The notes below the pieces were generated by a model. That model was not told the DNA's origin. It searched no databases and saw only the letters and a list, made by a program, of their open reading frames with translations. Positions 1 to 8,915 of a stretch of DNA of 64,000 nucleotides are shown piece after piece (position 1 is the first letter of the stretch; each line of letters starts with the position of its first letter). The stretch is from Catenulispora sp. MAP5-51. GTDB lineage: Bacteria > Actinomycetota > Actinomycetes > Streptomycetales > Catenulisporaceae. The position numbers were made by a program, and so were the translations under genes. Where the stretch lies: the NCBI RefSeq assembly GCF_041261205.1, contig NZ_JBGCCH010000022.1, positions 62,001 through 126,000 of the forward strand, written 5' to 3'.

Positions 1-2
1 CC

Positions 3-1289
3 CTGGCCACCGCCGCCGCCACCCCGGTCTGCGGCAAACTCGGCGACCTGTACGGCCGCAAGCACGTCTACCTGGTCTCGATCGTCCTGTTCCTGGCCGG
101 CTCCGCCTTGTCCGGCGCCGCGCAGTCGATGAGCTGGCTGATCGCGGCGCGCGCCTTCCAGGGCATCGGCGCCGGCGGAATCGGCGCGGGCGCCTTCGCC
201 CTCATCGCCGCCCTCGTCCCACCACGGGAGCGCGGCCGCTACCAGGGCATGACCGCCTCGGTCATGGCGATCGGCACCATCGGCGGGCCGCTGCTCGGCG
301 GGTTCGTCACCGGGCACTTCGGCTGGCGGTGGGCGTTCTACCTGAACCTGCCGCTGGGCCTGCTGGCACTGGTCTGGTGCCAGGTCATGCTCGATCTCCC
401 CCTGGTACGCCGACGGGCGCGGATCGACTGGGCCGGCATCAGCCTGCTGACCCTGGTGATCACCTCCGTCACGCTGGCCGCCAACTGGGCCGGCACCACG
501 TACTCGTGGGCGTCGTGGCAGGTGATCGGGCTGTTCGCGCTCGCGGTGGCCGGCATCGGCGCCTTCATCACGGTCGAGCGCCGCTGCACCGAGCCGGTCC
601 TGCCGCCGCGGGTGTTCACCGGCCAGCGGAACTTCCCGCTCGCGATCGCCCTGATCACCGCTTCGGGCGTGGTCATGTTCGGCGCCTCGCTCTACCTCCC
701 GCTGTTCCAACAGAGCGTGCAGCACGCCACGGCGACCAGCTCCGGGCTGCTCCTGCTGCCGATGATGATCCCGATCGTCATCGTGTCCCAGCTCGGCGGG
801 CGCTACGTGTCGGCGACCGGCCGCTACAAGATCTTCCCGGTCCTCGGCGCGGCCTTGATGGCCGTGGGGCTGATCCTGCTGTCGACCATGGACCCGACCA
901 CCTCCCGTACCACCACGAGTCTGTACATGGCGATCGTCGGGATCGGTCTCGGCGGGCAGATGCAGATGGTCACGACCATCGCGCAGAACAGCGTCGAGAT
1001 GCGCGACATGGGTGCCGCCTCGGCGAGCCTGAACCTGTTCCGCACGGTGGGAGGGTCGATCGGCGTGGCGGTGTTCGGCTCGCTGTACAACCGGCAAGTG
1101 AGCCATGAGGCCTCGGCCGCGCAGGGCGTCGCGAACGGCTCGCACCTGATCTTCCTGATCGCGGGCCTGGTCTGCGCGGTGGCGTTCGTGGCCGCGCTGG
1201 CGATCAAGGAAGTGCCGCTGCGCAAGGCGCCGAGTCCTGGCGCCGCACCGACCGCCTCGCCGGCCCTGGCCGACCAGGGCACCCGCTGA
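3..1289 (+). CDS. MFS drug exporter, DHA2 (EmrB/QacA) type, 5' end cut off
   Basis: The frame is open from the first bases of the window, so the start lies upstream; about 428 codons are visible. The MFS motif A sequence GKLGDLYGRK is encoded at 33-62, followed by repeated hydrophobic segments and a second-half MFS core. This fits the 14-helix DHA2 proton-drug antiporters, which sit in the cytoplasmic membrane and export toxic organics. An internal TTG at 108 is not a plausible start because conserved motif A lies upstream of it. The substrate cannot be told. The stop is followed 9 bp later by a 12-bp repeat array. Confidence 0.9.
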   Translation: MATAAATPVCGKLGDLYGRKHVYLVSIVLFLAGSALSGAAQSMSWLIAARAFQGIGAGGIGAGAFALIAALVPPRERGRYQGMTASVMAIGTIGGPLLGGFVTGHFGWRWAFYLNLPLGLLALVWCQVMLDLPLVRRRARIDWAGISLLTLVITSVTLAANWAGTTYSWASWQVIGLFALAVAGIGAFITVERRCTEPVLPPRVFTGQRNFPLAIALITASGVVMFGASLYLPLFQQSVQHATATSSGLLLLPMMIPIVIVSQLGGRYVSATGRYKIFPVLGAALMAVGLILLSTMDPTTSRTTTSLYMAIVGIGLGGQMQMVTTIAQNSVEMRDMGAASASLNLFRTVGGSIGVAVFGSLYNRQVSHEASAAQGVANGSHLIFLIAGLVCAVAFVAALAIKEVPLRKAPSPGAAPTASPALADQGTR

Positions 1290-1298
1290 CCGCACAGC

Positions 1299-1378
1299 CA
1301 CAGCTACGACCAGAGCTAGAACCAGGACTAGAGCCTGAACTACAACTAGAACTACATCCAGAGCTAGAACCAGAGCTA
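1299..1378. repeat. 12-bp degenerate tandem repeat array, left part (array R1)
   Basis: Seven units with period 12 and best copy CAGAGCTAGAAC, starting 9 bp after the MFS stop. The last unit is broken after CAGAGCTA by the IS630 element and resumes at 2644. The array is unusually rich in CTAG, a rare tetranucleotide in GC-rich actinomycetes. Related arrays lie at 5967, 22293, 35964, 42844 and 63980. Confidence 0.85.
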
Positions 1379-2641
1379 GTGCGGTGACCGGATTGGTTCG
1401 CCGGTTCATGTGTTGTCATGCGGCCAGGGCGAGGTCGCCTCGGGCGCGTCCTCCCCAGCGCAGTCCCTTCTCGCTGCGGACCCGGGCGCGTTCGCGGCGC
1501 TGGGCGGCGATCACGTCGGGGTGGCGGCTGTGGGCGTTGCGCCAGGTCAGGTAGGCGTGCAGGTCGCGGGTCTGCTCGGCGTGGTGGGAGCGGTGGGAGT
1601 GGGCCATGGTGAACTGCCGCAGCGGCCCGAACTGCGCCTCGATCGGGTTGGCCCAGGAGGCGTACGTCGGAGTGAACAACAGCGTGACCTGGTTCGCGGC
1701 GGCCCAGGTGCGGATGTCCTTGTTCTTATGCGCCGACAGGTTGTCCAAGATGATGAAGATCTGCTGGTCGGCCGGTCGCGTCCGCCGGATGCTCTTGAGC
1801 GCGAGCAGGGTGTTGACCGCGCCCTTGCGGCGCCGGTTGATCCCCCACAGCCGGTCGGCCCCGACGCTGTAGCAGCCGTGGAAGTAGGTCACCCCGTGCG
1901 TGCGGTGATAGGTGGCCGGCAACCGCCACGGATGCCCGGCCCGGGCCCAGCCGGCCCCGGCCACCGGGCGGATGCCCAGCGGCCCGAACTCGTCGAAGGC
2001 GAACGTCGCCTCGGCGTGGTGCTCCAGCGCGTCTTCGATCGCGGCAAGCTTGGCTTCCTTGTGCGGGTCCGGGGACTCCTTCCAGGTACGCGTGCGCTGG
2101 AAGGTGACCCCGCGCCGGGACAGCAGCGTGCGCAGCGTCTCACGCCCGATCCGGATCGGGCGGACCGGGTCAGCGGCGAGGTGCGCGGCCAGCTTGCGGA
2201 TCGACCAGCGGGTGAACGGCGCCCCGGACTTCCCGGGGTGCTTGCTCGCCACAGCTACGACGTAGTCCTCTTCGTCTTCACTGAGCAGGCGGGCGCGGTG
2301 GCCCGCCCACCGAGGGTCCAGGCATCGAAGACCGATCTCGTTGAACGCGTGGATCACATCGCGCACCGTGTCCTCGTCCGCCGCCACCAGCCGCGCGATC
2401 GCCGGCACCGTGTTCCCACTGGGCGAGGCCAACACGATCATCGCCCGCCGATACCGCACCGCACTGGCCGACCCGCGCCGCACAATCCGCAACAGCCGCT
2501 GACCTTCCTGATCGGTCAGCCGCCTGGCTTTCACTCGTTCCGCCATCAGTGCCTTTCCACTCGATGAGACGATCCATCCCACCAAAGCAGGCAACTGCGA
2601 CAGCTATTCCCGAAGCCGGTGGACCAATCCGGTCACCGCAC
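1379..2641 (-). mobile_element. IS630-family insertion sequence, complete
   Basis: A 1263-bp element bounded by 26-bp terminal inverted repeats (1379-1404 and 2616-2641). They share their outer 19 bases, GTGCGGTGACCGGATTGGT, and 24 of 26 positions overall. It is flanked on both sides by TA (1377-1378 and 2642-2643), the target duplication expected of the IS630/Tc1 superfamily. One intact transposase gene fills the element. Removing the element and one TA restores a continuous 12-bp repeat unit, so the insertion site can be read exactly. Intact ends and an intact gene suggest a recent and possibly active copy. Confidence 0.95.
1416..2546 (-). CDS. IS630-family DDE transposase
   Basis: A 376-residue transposase that cuts and joins element ends at TA targets. 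The N-terminal part is a winged-helix/helix-turn-helix region (RLTDQEGQRLLRIVRRG onward) for end binding. The C-terminal RNase H-like domain shows all three acidic residues in the motifs FDEFGP, ILDNLSAH and NPIEAQF. I take the ATG at 2546 (MAERVKARR) as the start because it opens the conserved part; an upstream in-frame ATG at 2594 lies close to the inverted repeat. No frameshift or internal stop is seen, so it should be functional. Confidence 0.93.
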   Translation of the reverse strand: MAERVKARRLTDQEGQRLLRIVRRGSASAVRYRRAMIVLASPSGNTVPAIARLVAADEDTVRDVIHAFNEIGLRCLDPRWAGHRARLLSEDEEDYVVAVASKHPGKSGAPFTRWSIRKLAAHLAADPVRPIRIGRETLRTLLSRRGVTFQRTRTWKESPDPHKEAKLAAIEDALEHHAEATFAFDEFGPLGIRPVAGAGWARAGHPWRLPATYHRTHGVTYFHGCYSVGADRLWGINRRRKGAVNTLLALKSIRRTRPADQQIFIILDNLSAHKNKDIRTWAAANQVTLLFTPTYASWANPIEAQFGPLRQFTMAHSHRSHHAEQTRDLHAYLTWRNAHSRHPDVIAAQRRERARVRSEKGLRWGGRARGDLALAA

Positions 2642-2659
2642 TAGAACCAGAACTACAAC
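2642..2659. repeat. 12-bp repeat array R1, right part beyond the IS
   Basis: TA target duplicate, then GAAC completing the interrupted unit, then one more unit (CAGAACTACAAC). The remaining bases to 2742 hold no gene that I can support. Confidence 0.8.
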
Positions 2660-2742
2660 GACAAACGCCAGGGCTCGGGCCCGATCTCGCCGGACCCGCA
2701 CCCTGGCGTTCCCCGTGCCGGCTGCTCGCCGGCCTCATCGCG

Positions 2743-3561
2743 TCACGCGGTCGTACCGGGCTCCCGGCCGTATGGCGTGTTCGCCTGCGTGGACCCCTGC
2801 GTGTCCGCGGGCTGCCCGGCGCGGGCGTCGGCGCGACCCTTCTGGTAGGCCAGCGCGTTCTGCTGCACCGAGGCCTGCACCCGGGTCGTCTCGGTCTCTG
2901 CCTTGGTCAGCATGCGCTCCCAGCGGGACCGCATGGGCTGGATCATGCCGCCGCCGATGCCGACGATCGCGATGCCGGCCATGGTGAACAGCACCGCGTT
3001 CAGGATCGGTCCCAGGACGAAGTTCGCGACGCCGATCTGCGACAGCGCGGCGATGGCACCGATGAACGCGATGAACGACCACGCCACCCAGGCCAGCACC
3101 TTGCCGTAGGAGGCCGCGGACAGGACGTTCGAGATGAACTCGCGGGCCACGTTCGCCAGCCACATGGCCACGATGACGATGACCAGTGCGACGATCGCCT
3201 TGGGGATCCAGGCCACCACACTGTGGATCATGGTGCTGATCGGGTTGGCTCCGAACACGCCTAGCGCCAACTGCAAGAACACCAGCAACAGACCGTAGTA
3301 GACGACCTTGACCAGGATCGTCGTGGTGTCCCACTTGGAGTTCGCCAGGACCCGGCCCGCGCCGGCCCTCTCGGCCATCCGCTCCACACCGATCCGGCGC
3401 AGCACGACGTCCAGCAGCTTGGCGATCGCCCGGCAGATCAGCCAGCCGATGAGCATGATCACGGCGAACGCGATCAGCTTCGGGATGATGCGCGTGACCG
3501 AGGTCCAGGCGTTCGTGATGCCCGAGCCCCAGTCGACCGATATTGCGAGTCTCGGTCCCAT
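2743..3561 (-). CDS. Multi-pass membrane protein with conserved TM-helix repeats, mechanosensitive-channel-like
   Basis: 272 residues with about five hydrophobic helices (roughly residues 28-47, 85-108, 118-145, 155-175, 182-205) and a polar, Q/A/T-rich tail. The repeated pattern of a helix followed by basic residues (LLDVVLRRIGVERM, VAREFISNVLSAASYGK) resembles the conserved TM-helix proteins found next to or within MscS-like channels. A small-conductance channel or scaffold role is inferred. The start is supported by GGAGGA just upstream (3568-3573). It is a single gene transcribed divergently from the amidohydrolase at 3853. Confidence 0.75.
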   Translation of the reverse strand: MGPRLAISVDWGSGITNAWTSVTRIIPKLIAFAVIMLIGWLICRAIAKLLDVVLRRIGVERMAERAGAGRVLANSKWDTTTILVKVVYYGLLLVFLQLALGVFGANPISTMIHSVVAWIPKAIVALVIVIVAMWLANVAREFISNVLSAASYGKVLAWVAWSFIAFIGAIAALSQIGVANFVLGPILNAVLFTMAGIAIVGIGGGMIQPMRSRWERMLTKAETETTRVQASVQQNALAYQKGRADARAGQPADTQGSTQANTPYGREPGTTA

Positions 3562-3852
3562 GTAGGTTCCTCCATCGATGCGGTGACGGGGCAGATCCCC
3601 ACAACGTTGGTAACACCCGTATTTCGACGCCGCACTTCAGAAGCGCTGTCACAGTACTCCGCTCAGGTGGCAGGAGTGACAGCGATCCGAGTGTGTGTTC
3701 GAACTCCTCGGCCGTCCGGCGGCACAGTGACGTGAATCGGCGGCAGCACCAGCCACGTTGCCAATGTCGCACCGCGCTGCCGGCGGCCCAGACTTGTCCG
3801 TACTTGTCCACGACTTCTGTCCGGCCGCGCCGTACGCACCCCTGGAGGACCG

Positions 3853-5517
3853 GTGACCCGATCGTCGTTCGCAGACCTCGTCTTCACCGGCGGCCCGTGC
3901 TGCACCGTCGATCCGGCACGCTCCTGGGCCGGTGCGGTGGCCGTCACCGACGGCCGGATCGCCGCAGTCGGCCGGCCCACCGTCGTCGAAGACCTGATCG
4001 GGCCGGACACCGAGGTCGTGGACCTGGCTGGCAAGCTCCTGCTGCCCGGCTTCCAGGACGCGCACGTCCACCCTGTCCTCGGCGGTACCACCCTGCGCCT
4101 GTGCGACCTGCACGAACTGCACACGGCCGAGGAGTACGTCGCCGCCGTGGCCGACTTCGCGCGCCGCAACCCGCGGGCGCCGTGGATCCGCGGCGGCGGA
4201 TGGAGCATGGGGGCCTTCCCCGGTGGCATGCCGACCAGGCAGCTGCTGGACGCGGTCGTCCCGGACCGGCCGGTCGCGCTGCCGAACCGCGATGCGCACG
4301 GCATGTGGGTCAACAGCAAGGCGCTGGAGGTCTGCGGGATCACCCGCGACACCCCGGACCCGTTCGACGGCCGGATCGAGCGCGACGCCGACGGCGAGCC
4401 CACCGGCTGCCTCCAGGAAGGCGCGATGGCCCTGGTCGACCGGCACCTGCCGGTCCCCACGCGGCAGGAACTGGCCGACGGCCTGCTGGCCGGCCAGGCG
4501 TACCTGCACTCGTTCGGGATCACCGCCTGGCAGGACGCGTGGGTCGGCACCGGCCTGGGCATCGGCGATGTCTTCGAGACCTACCTCGACGCCGAAGCCG
4601 GCGGCACCCTGACCGCGCGGGTCGCAGGGGCGCTGTGGTGGGAGCGCGATCGCGACTTGGAACAGCTGGAGCTGTTCCGGGAACGCCGTGCGGCGGCGGG
4701 CACGGGACGTTTCAGGGCCCGCACGGTGAAGATGATGCTCGACGGCGTCGCCGAGAACCACACCGCCGCGCTCCTGGACCCCTACCTGGATCGCTGCGGC
4801 TGCACCACCGACAACGCCGGCCTGGACTTCATCGACCCGGCCGAGCTCAACACCTACGTCACGGCCCTGGACGCCGCCGGCTTCCAAGTCCACTTCCACG
4901 CGCTCGGCGACCGCGCCGTCCGCAACGCGCTGGACGCGCTGGAGGCGGCGCGGGCCTCGAACGGCCCCGGCGGCCGCCATCATCTGGCGCACCTACAGGT
5001 CGTACATCCCGACGACATCGACCGGTTCCGCCGGCTCGGCGCGACGGCGAACATCCAGCCGCTGTGGGCGGCGCACGAGCAGGCGATGGACGAGCTGACC
5101 ATCCCGTTCCTGGGCGAGGAGCGTGCTGGGTGGCAGTACCCGTTCGGCTCGCTCAGCCGTGCGGGGGCGACGCTGGCGGCCGGCTCGGACTGGTCGGTGA
5201 GTTCGCCGAACCCCCTGTGGGGCATCCACACCGCAGTAAACCGAGTGGAGCCGGGCTTGTCGGCGCGGGAGTTCGCCGGGCGCAAGGTGTTCTATCCGGA
5301 TGAGCGGCTGGAGTTGGGTCAGGCGATCGCCGCGTACACCGCCGGCTCGGCGTACGTGAACCAGTTGGACGCACTGACCGGCTCGATCGAGGTCGGAAAG
5401 CTCGCCGACCTGGTGGTCCTGGACCGGGATCCGTTCGACGGGCCCGCGTGTGAGATCGGCGAGGCGCGGGTGCTGCGGACGTTCGTGGAGGGCACACAGG
5501 TGTTCGCATCCGAATAG
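3853..5517 (+). CDS. Amidohydrolase family 3 (YtcJ-like) metal-dependent hydrolase
   Basis: 554 residues. The metal-binding signature DAHVHP follows the usual PGFQ turn at about residue 70, and later motifs (HFHALGDRAVRNAL, HLQVVHPDD, GSDWSVSSPNPLWGI) match the C-terminal half of YtcJ/N-substituted formamide deformylase-like enzymes. These cytoplasmic enzymes hydrolyse amide or related C-N bonds; the substrate is unknown. The start is a GTG with GGAGGA (3848 region) at good spacing. The 291 bp upstream (3562-3852) hold only the divergent promoter region. Confidence 0.88.
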   Translation: MTRSSFADLVFTGGPCCTVDPARSWAGAVAVTDGRIAAVGRPTVVEDLIGPDTEVVDLAGKLLLPGFQDAHVHPVLGGTTLRLCDLHELHTAEEYVAAVADFARRNPRAPWIRGGGWSMGAFPGGMPTRQLLDAVVPDRPVALPNRDAHGMWVNSKALEVCGITRDTPDPFDGRIERDADGEPTGCLQEGAMALVDRHLPVPTRQELADGLLAGQAYLHSFGITAWQDAWVGTGLGIGDVFETYLDAEAGGTLTARVAGALWWERDRDLEQLELFRERRAAAGTGRFRARTVKMMLDGVAENHTAALLDPYLDRCGCTTDNAGLDFIDPAELNTYVTALDAAGFQVHFHALGDRAVRNALDALEAARASNGPGGRHHLAHLQVVHPDDIDRFRRLGATANIQPLWAAHEQAMDELTIPFLGEERAGWQYPFGSLSRAGATLAAGSDWSVSSPNPLWGIHTAVNRVEPGLSAREFAGRKVFYPDERLELGQAIAAYTAGSAYVNQLDALTGSIEVGKLADLVVLDRDPFDGPACEIGEARVLRTFVEGTQVFASE

Positions 5518-5556
5518 GGTGCAGGCACGTCGATCACTCAGTCGTATGCTCCGGAC

Positions 5557-5907
5557 ATGCACAGCACCTTGACCGAGCACGCCCGATGCCTCTACGGAGA
5601 CGAATACCGGCCGACCCCCGAGTGCAGCCAGCAGAACAAGCACTCGGACGCCTATTTCGTCGAGGAGCTGACCTTCGCCGGCGCCGACGCGATCCTGGCC
5701 ATGCTGCGTGAGCTGTCCCCGAGGTTGTCCGACGGCTACCTGCCGATCTGGATCCGGAACCTGTCATATCGGCTGTTGCTGCTTCAGCGGCCCGACGACC
5801 CGGCGTTGATGCGGGAAGCCGCCGTGAGTCTGCTGCTGCACGGTCCCGACTGGGACGACATCGCCACCGACCTTCAGCGGCGGGCCGACGCGCTGGAAAC
5901 CGGCTGA
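5557..5907 (+). CDS. Small hypothetical protein
   Basis: 116 residues, acidic and alpha-helical by composition (FAGADAILAMLRELSPRL, DDPALMREAAVSLLLHG), with no signal peptide or membrane helix. It lies 39 bp after the amidohydrolase and may be cotranscribed. I do not recognise the family. Its biased codon use argues that it is a real gene. Confidence 0.65.
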   Translation: MHSTLTEHARCLYGDEYRPTPECSQQNKHSDAYFVEELTFAGADAILAMLRELSPRLSDGYLPIWIRNLSYRLLLLQRPDDPALMREAAVSLLLHGPDWDDIATDLQRRADALETG

Positions 5908-5966
5908 CGCTCGGGGCAGTAGCCCCAGCGATTTCTCACCCCTGCAGCCGTTCCAGCCCTGCTCAG

Positions 5967-6038
5967 GTTCTAGCTCTGGTCGTAGCTCCGGTCGTAGCTC
6001 CGGTCATGGCTCCAGTTCTTGCTCCGGTCGTTGCTCGG
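5967..6038. repeat. 12-bp degenerate tandem repeat array R2 (six units)
   Basis: Six contiguous 12-mers of the type GTCGTAGCTCCG (two exact copies), the reverse complement of the R1/R5 consensus. The array overlaps the last codons of the minus-strand gene at 6004, so read with that gene it has the same polarity as the other arrays. The overlapping copies encode its QRPEQELEP tail. Confidence 0.88.
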
Positions 6039-6492
6039 AGCAGTCCGCCGGAACCCAGAGTGCCTCCAGGTCCTCACACACGATGGTCAGCGTGCCGGTG
6101 TGGCACGCGATCTCGTGGCTGCATCCGAGGTCGTGGGGCAGGATCTCGTCGAGGACGACGATCTGCCCGCCCCACTTGTCCTCGGGGTCGTTGACCATGT
6201 TCAGCGCGCTGAGGCCGCGGTAGGTGATCCGCAGGTCCTCCTCGTGCTTCCAGCAGTTGTGGCGCAGGAGGACCTCGAAGGTGGCGCCGTCGTCGTCGGC
6301 GCCGAAGCGAAGCGTGTCGATCGTCAGGTCCTTGACGCAACGCTCGCCGACGAAGTCGTAGTGGTCCGGGTCCGTGGCGAAGGCGCGGGCGCCGGGTGGG
6401 AGCCGCGGGGCGAGATCGGAGAGCTGGTCCAGGTAGGACAAGGGGTTGATCAGGTTCCCGGTGTCGGTGACCTGGATGTCGACGAATCTCAC
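6004..6492 (-). CDS. Conserved hypothetical protein with repeat-encoded C-terminus
   Basis: 162 residues, acidic and soluble (MRFVDIQVTDTGNLINPLSYL...). It resembles the small uncharacterised proteins often found in actinomycete immunity-protein-like families, but I cannot assign a domain. The last nine or so residues come from the R2 repeat array, so the original stop was probably displaced by repeat growth. It is transcribed toward the amidohydrolase pair, and the upstream neighbour at 6522 is in the same direction 29 bp away. Confidence 0.65.
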   Translation of the reverse strand: MRFVDIQVTDTGNLINPLSYLDQLSDLAPRLPPGARAFATDPDHYDFVGERCVKDLTIDTLRFGADDDGATFEVLLRHNCWKHEEDLRITYRGLSALNMVNDPEDKWGGQIVVLDEILPHDLGCSHEIACHTGTLTIVCEDLEALWVPADCSEQRPEQELEP

Positions 6493-6521
6493 TGGCTGCT
6501 CCCTGACGTCCTGCGAGCCGT

Positions 6522-7622
6522 TTAGAAGGCTTTCTGCAGGAACTTCTTCAAGTCGGGTCCAACCTGCGCCGCCAGGGGCAGCGAGGTGTTGACGTAGTCG
6601 GCCACCGGGTTCGGTGTTCCGTTGATCTGCTGGTAGAGGTGGTTGGCGTTCGGGACCTCGTCGTGGACGAGGGCGCTGTCCTCCTTCAGCGCGGTCAGCA
6701 GCGGGGCGGTGTCCACGTCGCTGACCTGCGAATCCTTGGTCCCGTGTAGGACCAACACCGGCAGGTGCGCGCCGAGGCTCCTGGCCAGCGCCGCCGGGTC
6801 CTGCTGGTCTTCCTGCTCCAGGATCGGGACGTTCGTCGGCGACAGCAGCGCCGCGATGCCCTTGTCGTCCAACGGCGTGGTCACTCCCTGGCCGGCGCGG
6901 ATGCTCGCGAAGGCGGTGTTCAGCTGCTGGATGAGCAGGTTCGCGGCGGCCGGGGTGATCGTCCCGGCCGCGGCTGCGGCCTGGTAGCCGGCGGTGTACT
7001 GCCGGTCCAGCAGGTCGATGAAGCGGATGCCGACCGTGGAGGCCAGGATCAGCGCGTGCGGCGCGTCGGGGGTGCCGGCCAGCTTGTGGGCGAGCCAGAG
7101 CGCGTACAGGCCGCCTTCGCTGTGGCCGAGGATGATCATCTTGTGCGGGTCCACACCGGGCTGCGCGGCCAGCGTGCGGTAGGCGTCCAGGGCCTCGTCC
7201 GCATAGAGGTCGAACGTGATGCCCTGGCCGTCGGTGTGGGTGGCCAGGCCCGTCTGGCCGCTGCCGAGCTTGTCGTACCGCAGGGAGCTGACGCCGTCGG
7301 AGGCCAGGCTCTGCGCGAAGCGCTGGTAAGTGTTGCCCTCGGCAAGCTGTGCGTCGTTGCCGTTGCGGTCGGTGGCGCCGCTACCAGCGATGATCAGGAC
7401 AGCTGCGCCCGCGTGCTGCTTGCTGGTGCCGGGTTGGAACGTGCCGTAGAGGGTGTCGCCGCTGCTGGTGAAGGTCACGTCGTGGGCTGTGGTGGCCGGG
7501 CGCTGCGTCACCGTCCCGGCGGAGCTGCACGCCGCGAGGACCAGCGCGGCCGCCGCGACGGCTGCCACGGCCTGGGTGGCTCGGGTAGCACGGATGACAC
7601 AGGTGGCACGGATGGTACGCAT
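6522..7622 (-). CDS. Secreted alpha/beta-hydrolase lipoprotein
   Basis: 366 residues from the ATG at 7622, which has AGGGGGA upstream. The N-terminus is a lipoprotein signal (basic start, Ala/Val core, LVLAAC lipobox), so the protein is probably anchored on the outer face of the membrane. The hydrolase fold is shown by the nucleophile elbow GHSEGG, an upstream oxyanion region (LIIAGSGATDRNG) and late Asp/His motifs (LHGTKDSQV, NANHLY). It resembles the dienelactone-hydrolase/acyl-aminopeptidase-like esterases. The longer frame to 7709 has no ribosome site. Confidence 0.85.
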   Translation of the reverse strand: MRTIRATCVIRATRATQAVAAVAAAALVLAACSSAGTVTQRPATTAHDVTFTSSGDTLYGTFQPGTSKQHAGAAVLIIAGSGATDRNGNDAQLAEGNTYQRFAQSLASDGVSSLRYDKLGSGQTGLATHTDGQGITFDLYADEALDAYRTLAAQPGVDPHKMIILGHSEGGLYALWLAHKLAGTPDAPHALILASTVGIRFIDLLDRQYTAGYQAAAAAGTITPAAANLLIQQLNTAFASIRAGQGVTTPLDDKGIAALLSPTNVPILEQEDQQDPAALARSLGAHLPVLVLHGTKDSQVSDVDTAPLLTALKEDSALVHDEVPNANHLYQQINGTPNPVADYVNTSLPLAAQVGPDLKKFLQKAF

Positions 7623-7719
7623 GGTGTCCCCCTGATCCCTGCGTGTTCGACATCGGATCCGTGAGACCAGCATGCGCCTGGAACATATGAACGCGGCCGG
7701 ATACCGCACAACAATTGAG

Positions 7720-8241
7720 CTACTGCACGACCGGGCTGCGCCGTTCCAACAGCAGCACGTCGCGCCACACGCCGGCGACCGTCTTACCGATGCGTTCCTG
7801 GCGTCCCAGCACGCGGAAGCCGTGGCGTTCGTGCAACGCCAGGCTCGCGGTGTTCTCGGGGAAGATCCCGGCGTTGATGGTCCAGACCCCCGCCTCCTCG
7901 GTCGAGGCGATGAGCGCGCTGACCAGACGGTTGCCGATGCCTCGACCGCGGGCGGCCGGGTCCACGTAGACGGAGAGTTCGACGACGCCGGCGTAGCAGG
8001 GGCGTTTCGAGATTCCGGAGACGACGACGTAGCCGAGGATCACCGGCTTCGCGGCGTCTCCGGCCTCGGTGTCCAGGGCGACGAACCGGTGCTCGGTCAG
8101 TTTCCCGGCGTCGAACACCTCCCAGCTCGGCGCCGCGGTCTCGAAGGTGGCGTTCCCCTCGTCGATGCCGTGCTGGTAGATGCGCAGGACGTCGTCGGCG
8201 TGGGCCGCCGTCATCGGGGCGATCACGATGGACTCGGTCAT
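7720..8241 (-). CDS. GNAT N-acetyltransferase, phosphinothricin acetyltransferase (PAT) type
   Basis: 173 residues with the PAT/bar signature: IYQHGIDEGNATFET near the N-terminus, ELSVYVDPAARGRGIGNRLV (acetyl-CoA pyrophosphate loop R-G-R-G-I-G) and GFRVLGRQERIGK near the end. PAT-family enzymes acetylate phosphinothricin, methionine sulfoximine or related amino groups. A self-protection or metabolic role is possible, but the substrate is not defined by sequence. Single gene. Confidence 0.87.
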   Translation of the reverse strand: MTESIVIAPMTAAHADDVLRIYQHGIDEGNATFETAAPSWEVFDAGKLTEHRFVALDTEAGDAAKPVILGYVVVSGISKRPCYAGVVELSVYVDPAARGRGIGNRLVSALIASTEEAGVWTINAGIFPENTASLALHERHGFRVLGRQERIGKTVAGVWRDVLLLERRSPVVQ

Positions 8242-8330
8242 GCCCGGAGCGTAGAACGGCGCGGTTTCCCGGGTGTTACGTCGGATAATCGACAGGCGGT
8301 CAAGGCCTGTGCGCCTCTACCCTGCCGACC

Positions 8331-8915
8331 GTGGAAACGTATGGACGCTATCTGAACGTGGTCGACGTCGAGGCCACCTGTTGGTCCGGCGAACAGCCGC
8401 CGGACCAGGTGTCCGAGATCATCGAAATCGGGCTGACGGTCGTGGACCTGCACGAGCGTGTGCGGGTCGGGAAACACCAGATCGTCGTACGGCCGCAGCG
8501 CTCGACCGTGAGCGGGTTCTGCACCGAGCTCACGGGATGGACGCAGGAACAGGTCGACACCGGTGTGACCTTCGAGCAGGCCTGCGACCAACTGCGGCGC
8601 GAGCACTACGCCGACTCACGCACATGGGCAAGCTGGGGCGACTACGACCGCAAGCAGTTCCAACGGCAGTGCGGCGCCGCCGACGTGCGGTATCCCTTCT
8701 CCTCGGCGCACACCAACACCAAGCAGCGGTTCGCCCTGGCCAACGGCTGGCCGAAGGGAGTCGGGATGCACCACGCACTGGAGGTGGCGAACCTGCCGTT
8801 GGAGGGCCGACACCACTGCGGCGCCGACGACGCCTGGAACATCGCAGCCCTGATATTGCAGCTGATCGCGCGCGGCGCCTGGACGGACACGGATGGGGAG
8901 ACGGAGAAACCATGA
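8331..8915 (+). CDS. 3'-5' exonuclease, DEDDh superfamily (ERI-1/KapD-like)
   Basis: 194 residues. The exonuclease I motif is VVDVEATCW, Exo II is around WGDYDRKQF and Exo III lies in HHCGADDAWNIAALI, which gives the D-E-D-D-H set of an RNase T/epsilon-type nuclease. It is likely to trim RNA or DNA 3' ends in the cytoplasm. The start is GTG. The stop overlaps the next gene as ATGA, implying translational coupling with the phosphotransferase. Confidence 0.85.
   Translation: METYGRYLNVVDVEATCWSGEQPPDQVSEIIEIGLTVVDLHERVRVGKHQIVVRPQRSTVSGFCTELTGWTQEQVDTGVTFEQACDQLRREHYADSRTWASWGDYDRKQFQRQCGAADVRYPFSSAHTNTKQRFALANGWPKGVGMHHALEVANLPLEGRHHCGADDAWNIAALILQLIARGAWTDTDGETEKP

Noticed and set aside
6522-7709. 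A longer N-terminus for the lipoprotein hydrolase beginning at 7709
   Set aside because: It would bury the lipoprotein signal 30 residues inside; the ATG at 7622 has a ribosome site and places the lipobox correctly.
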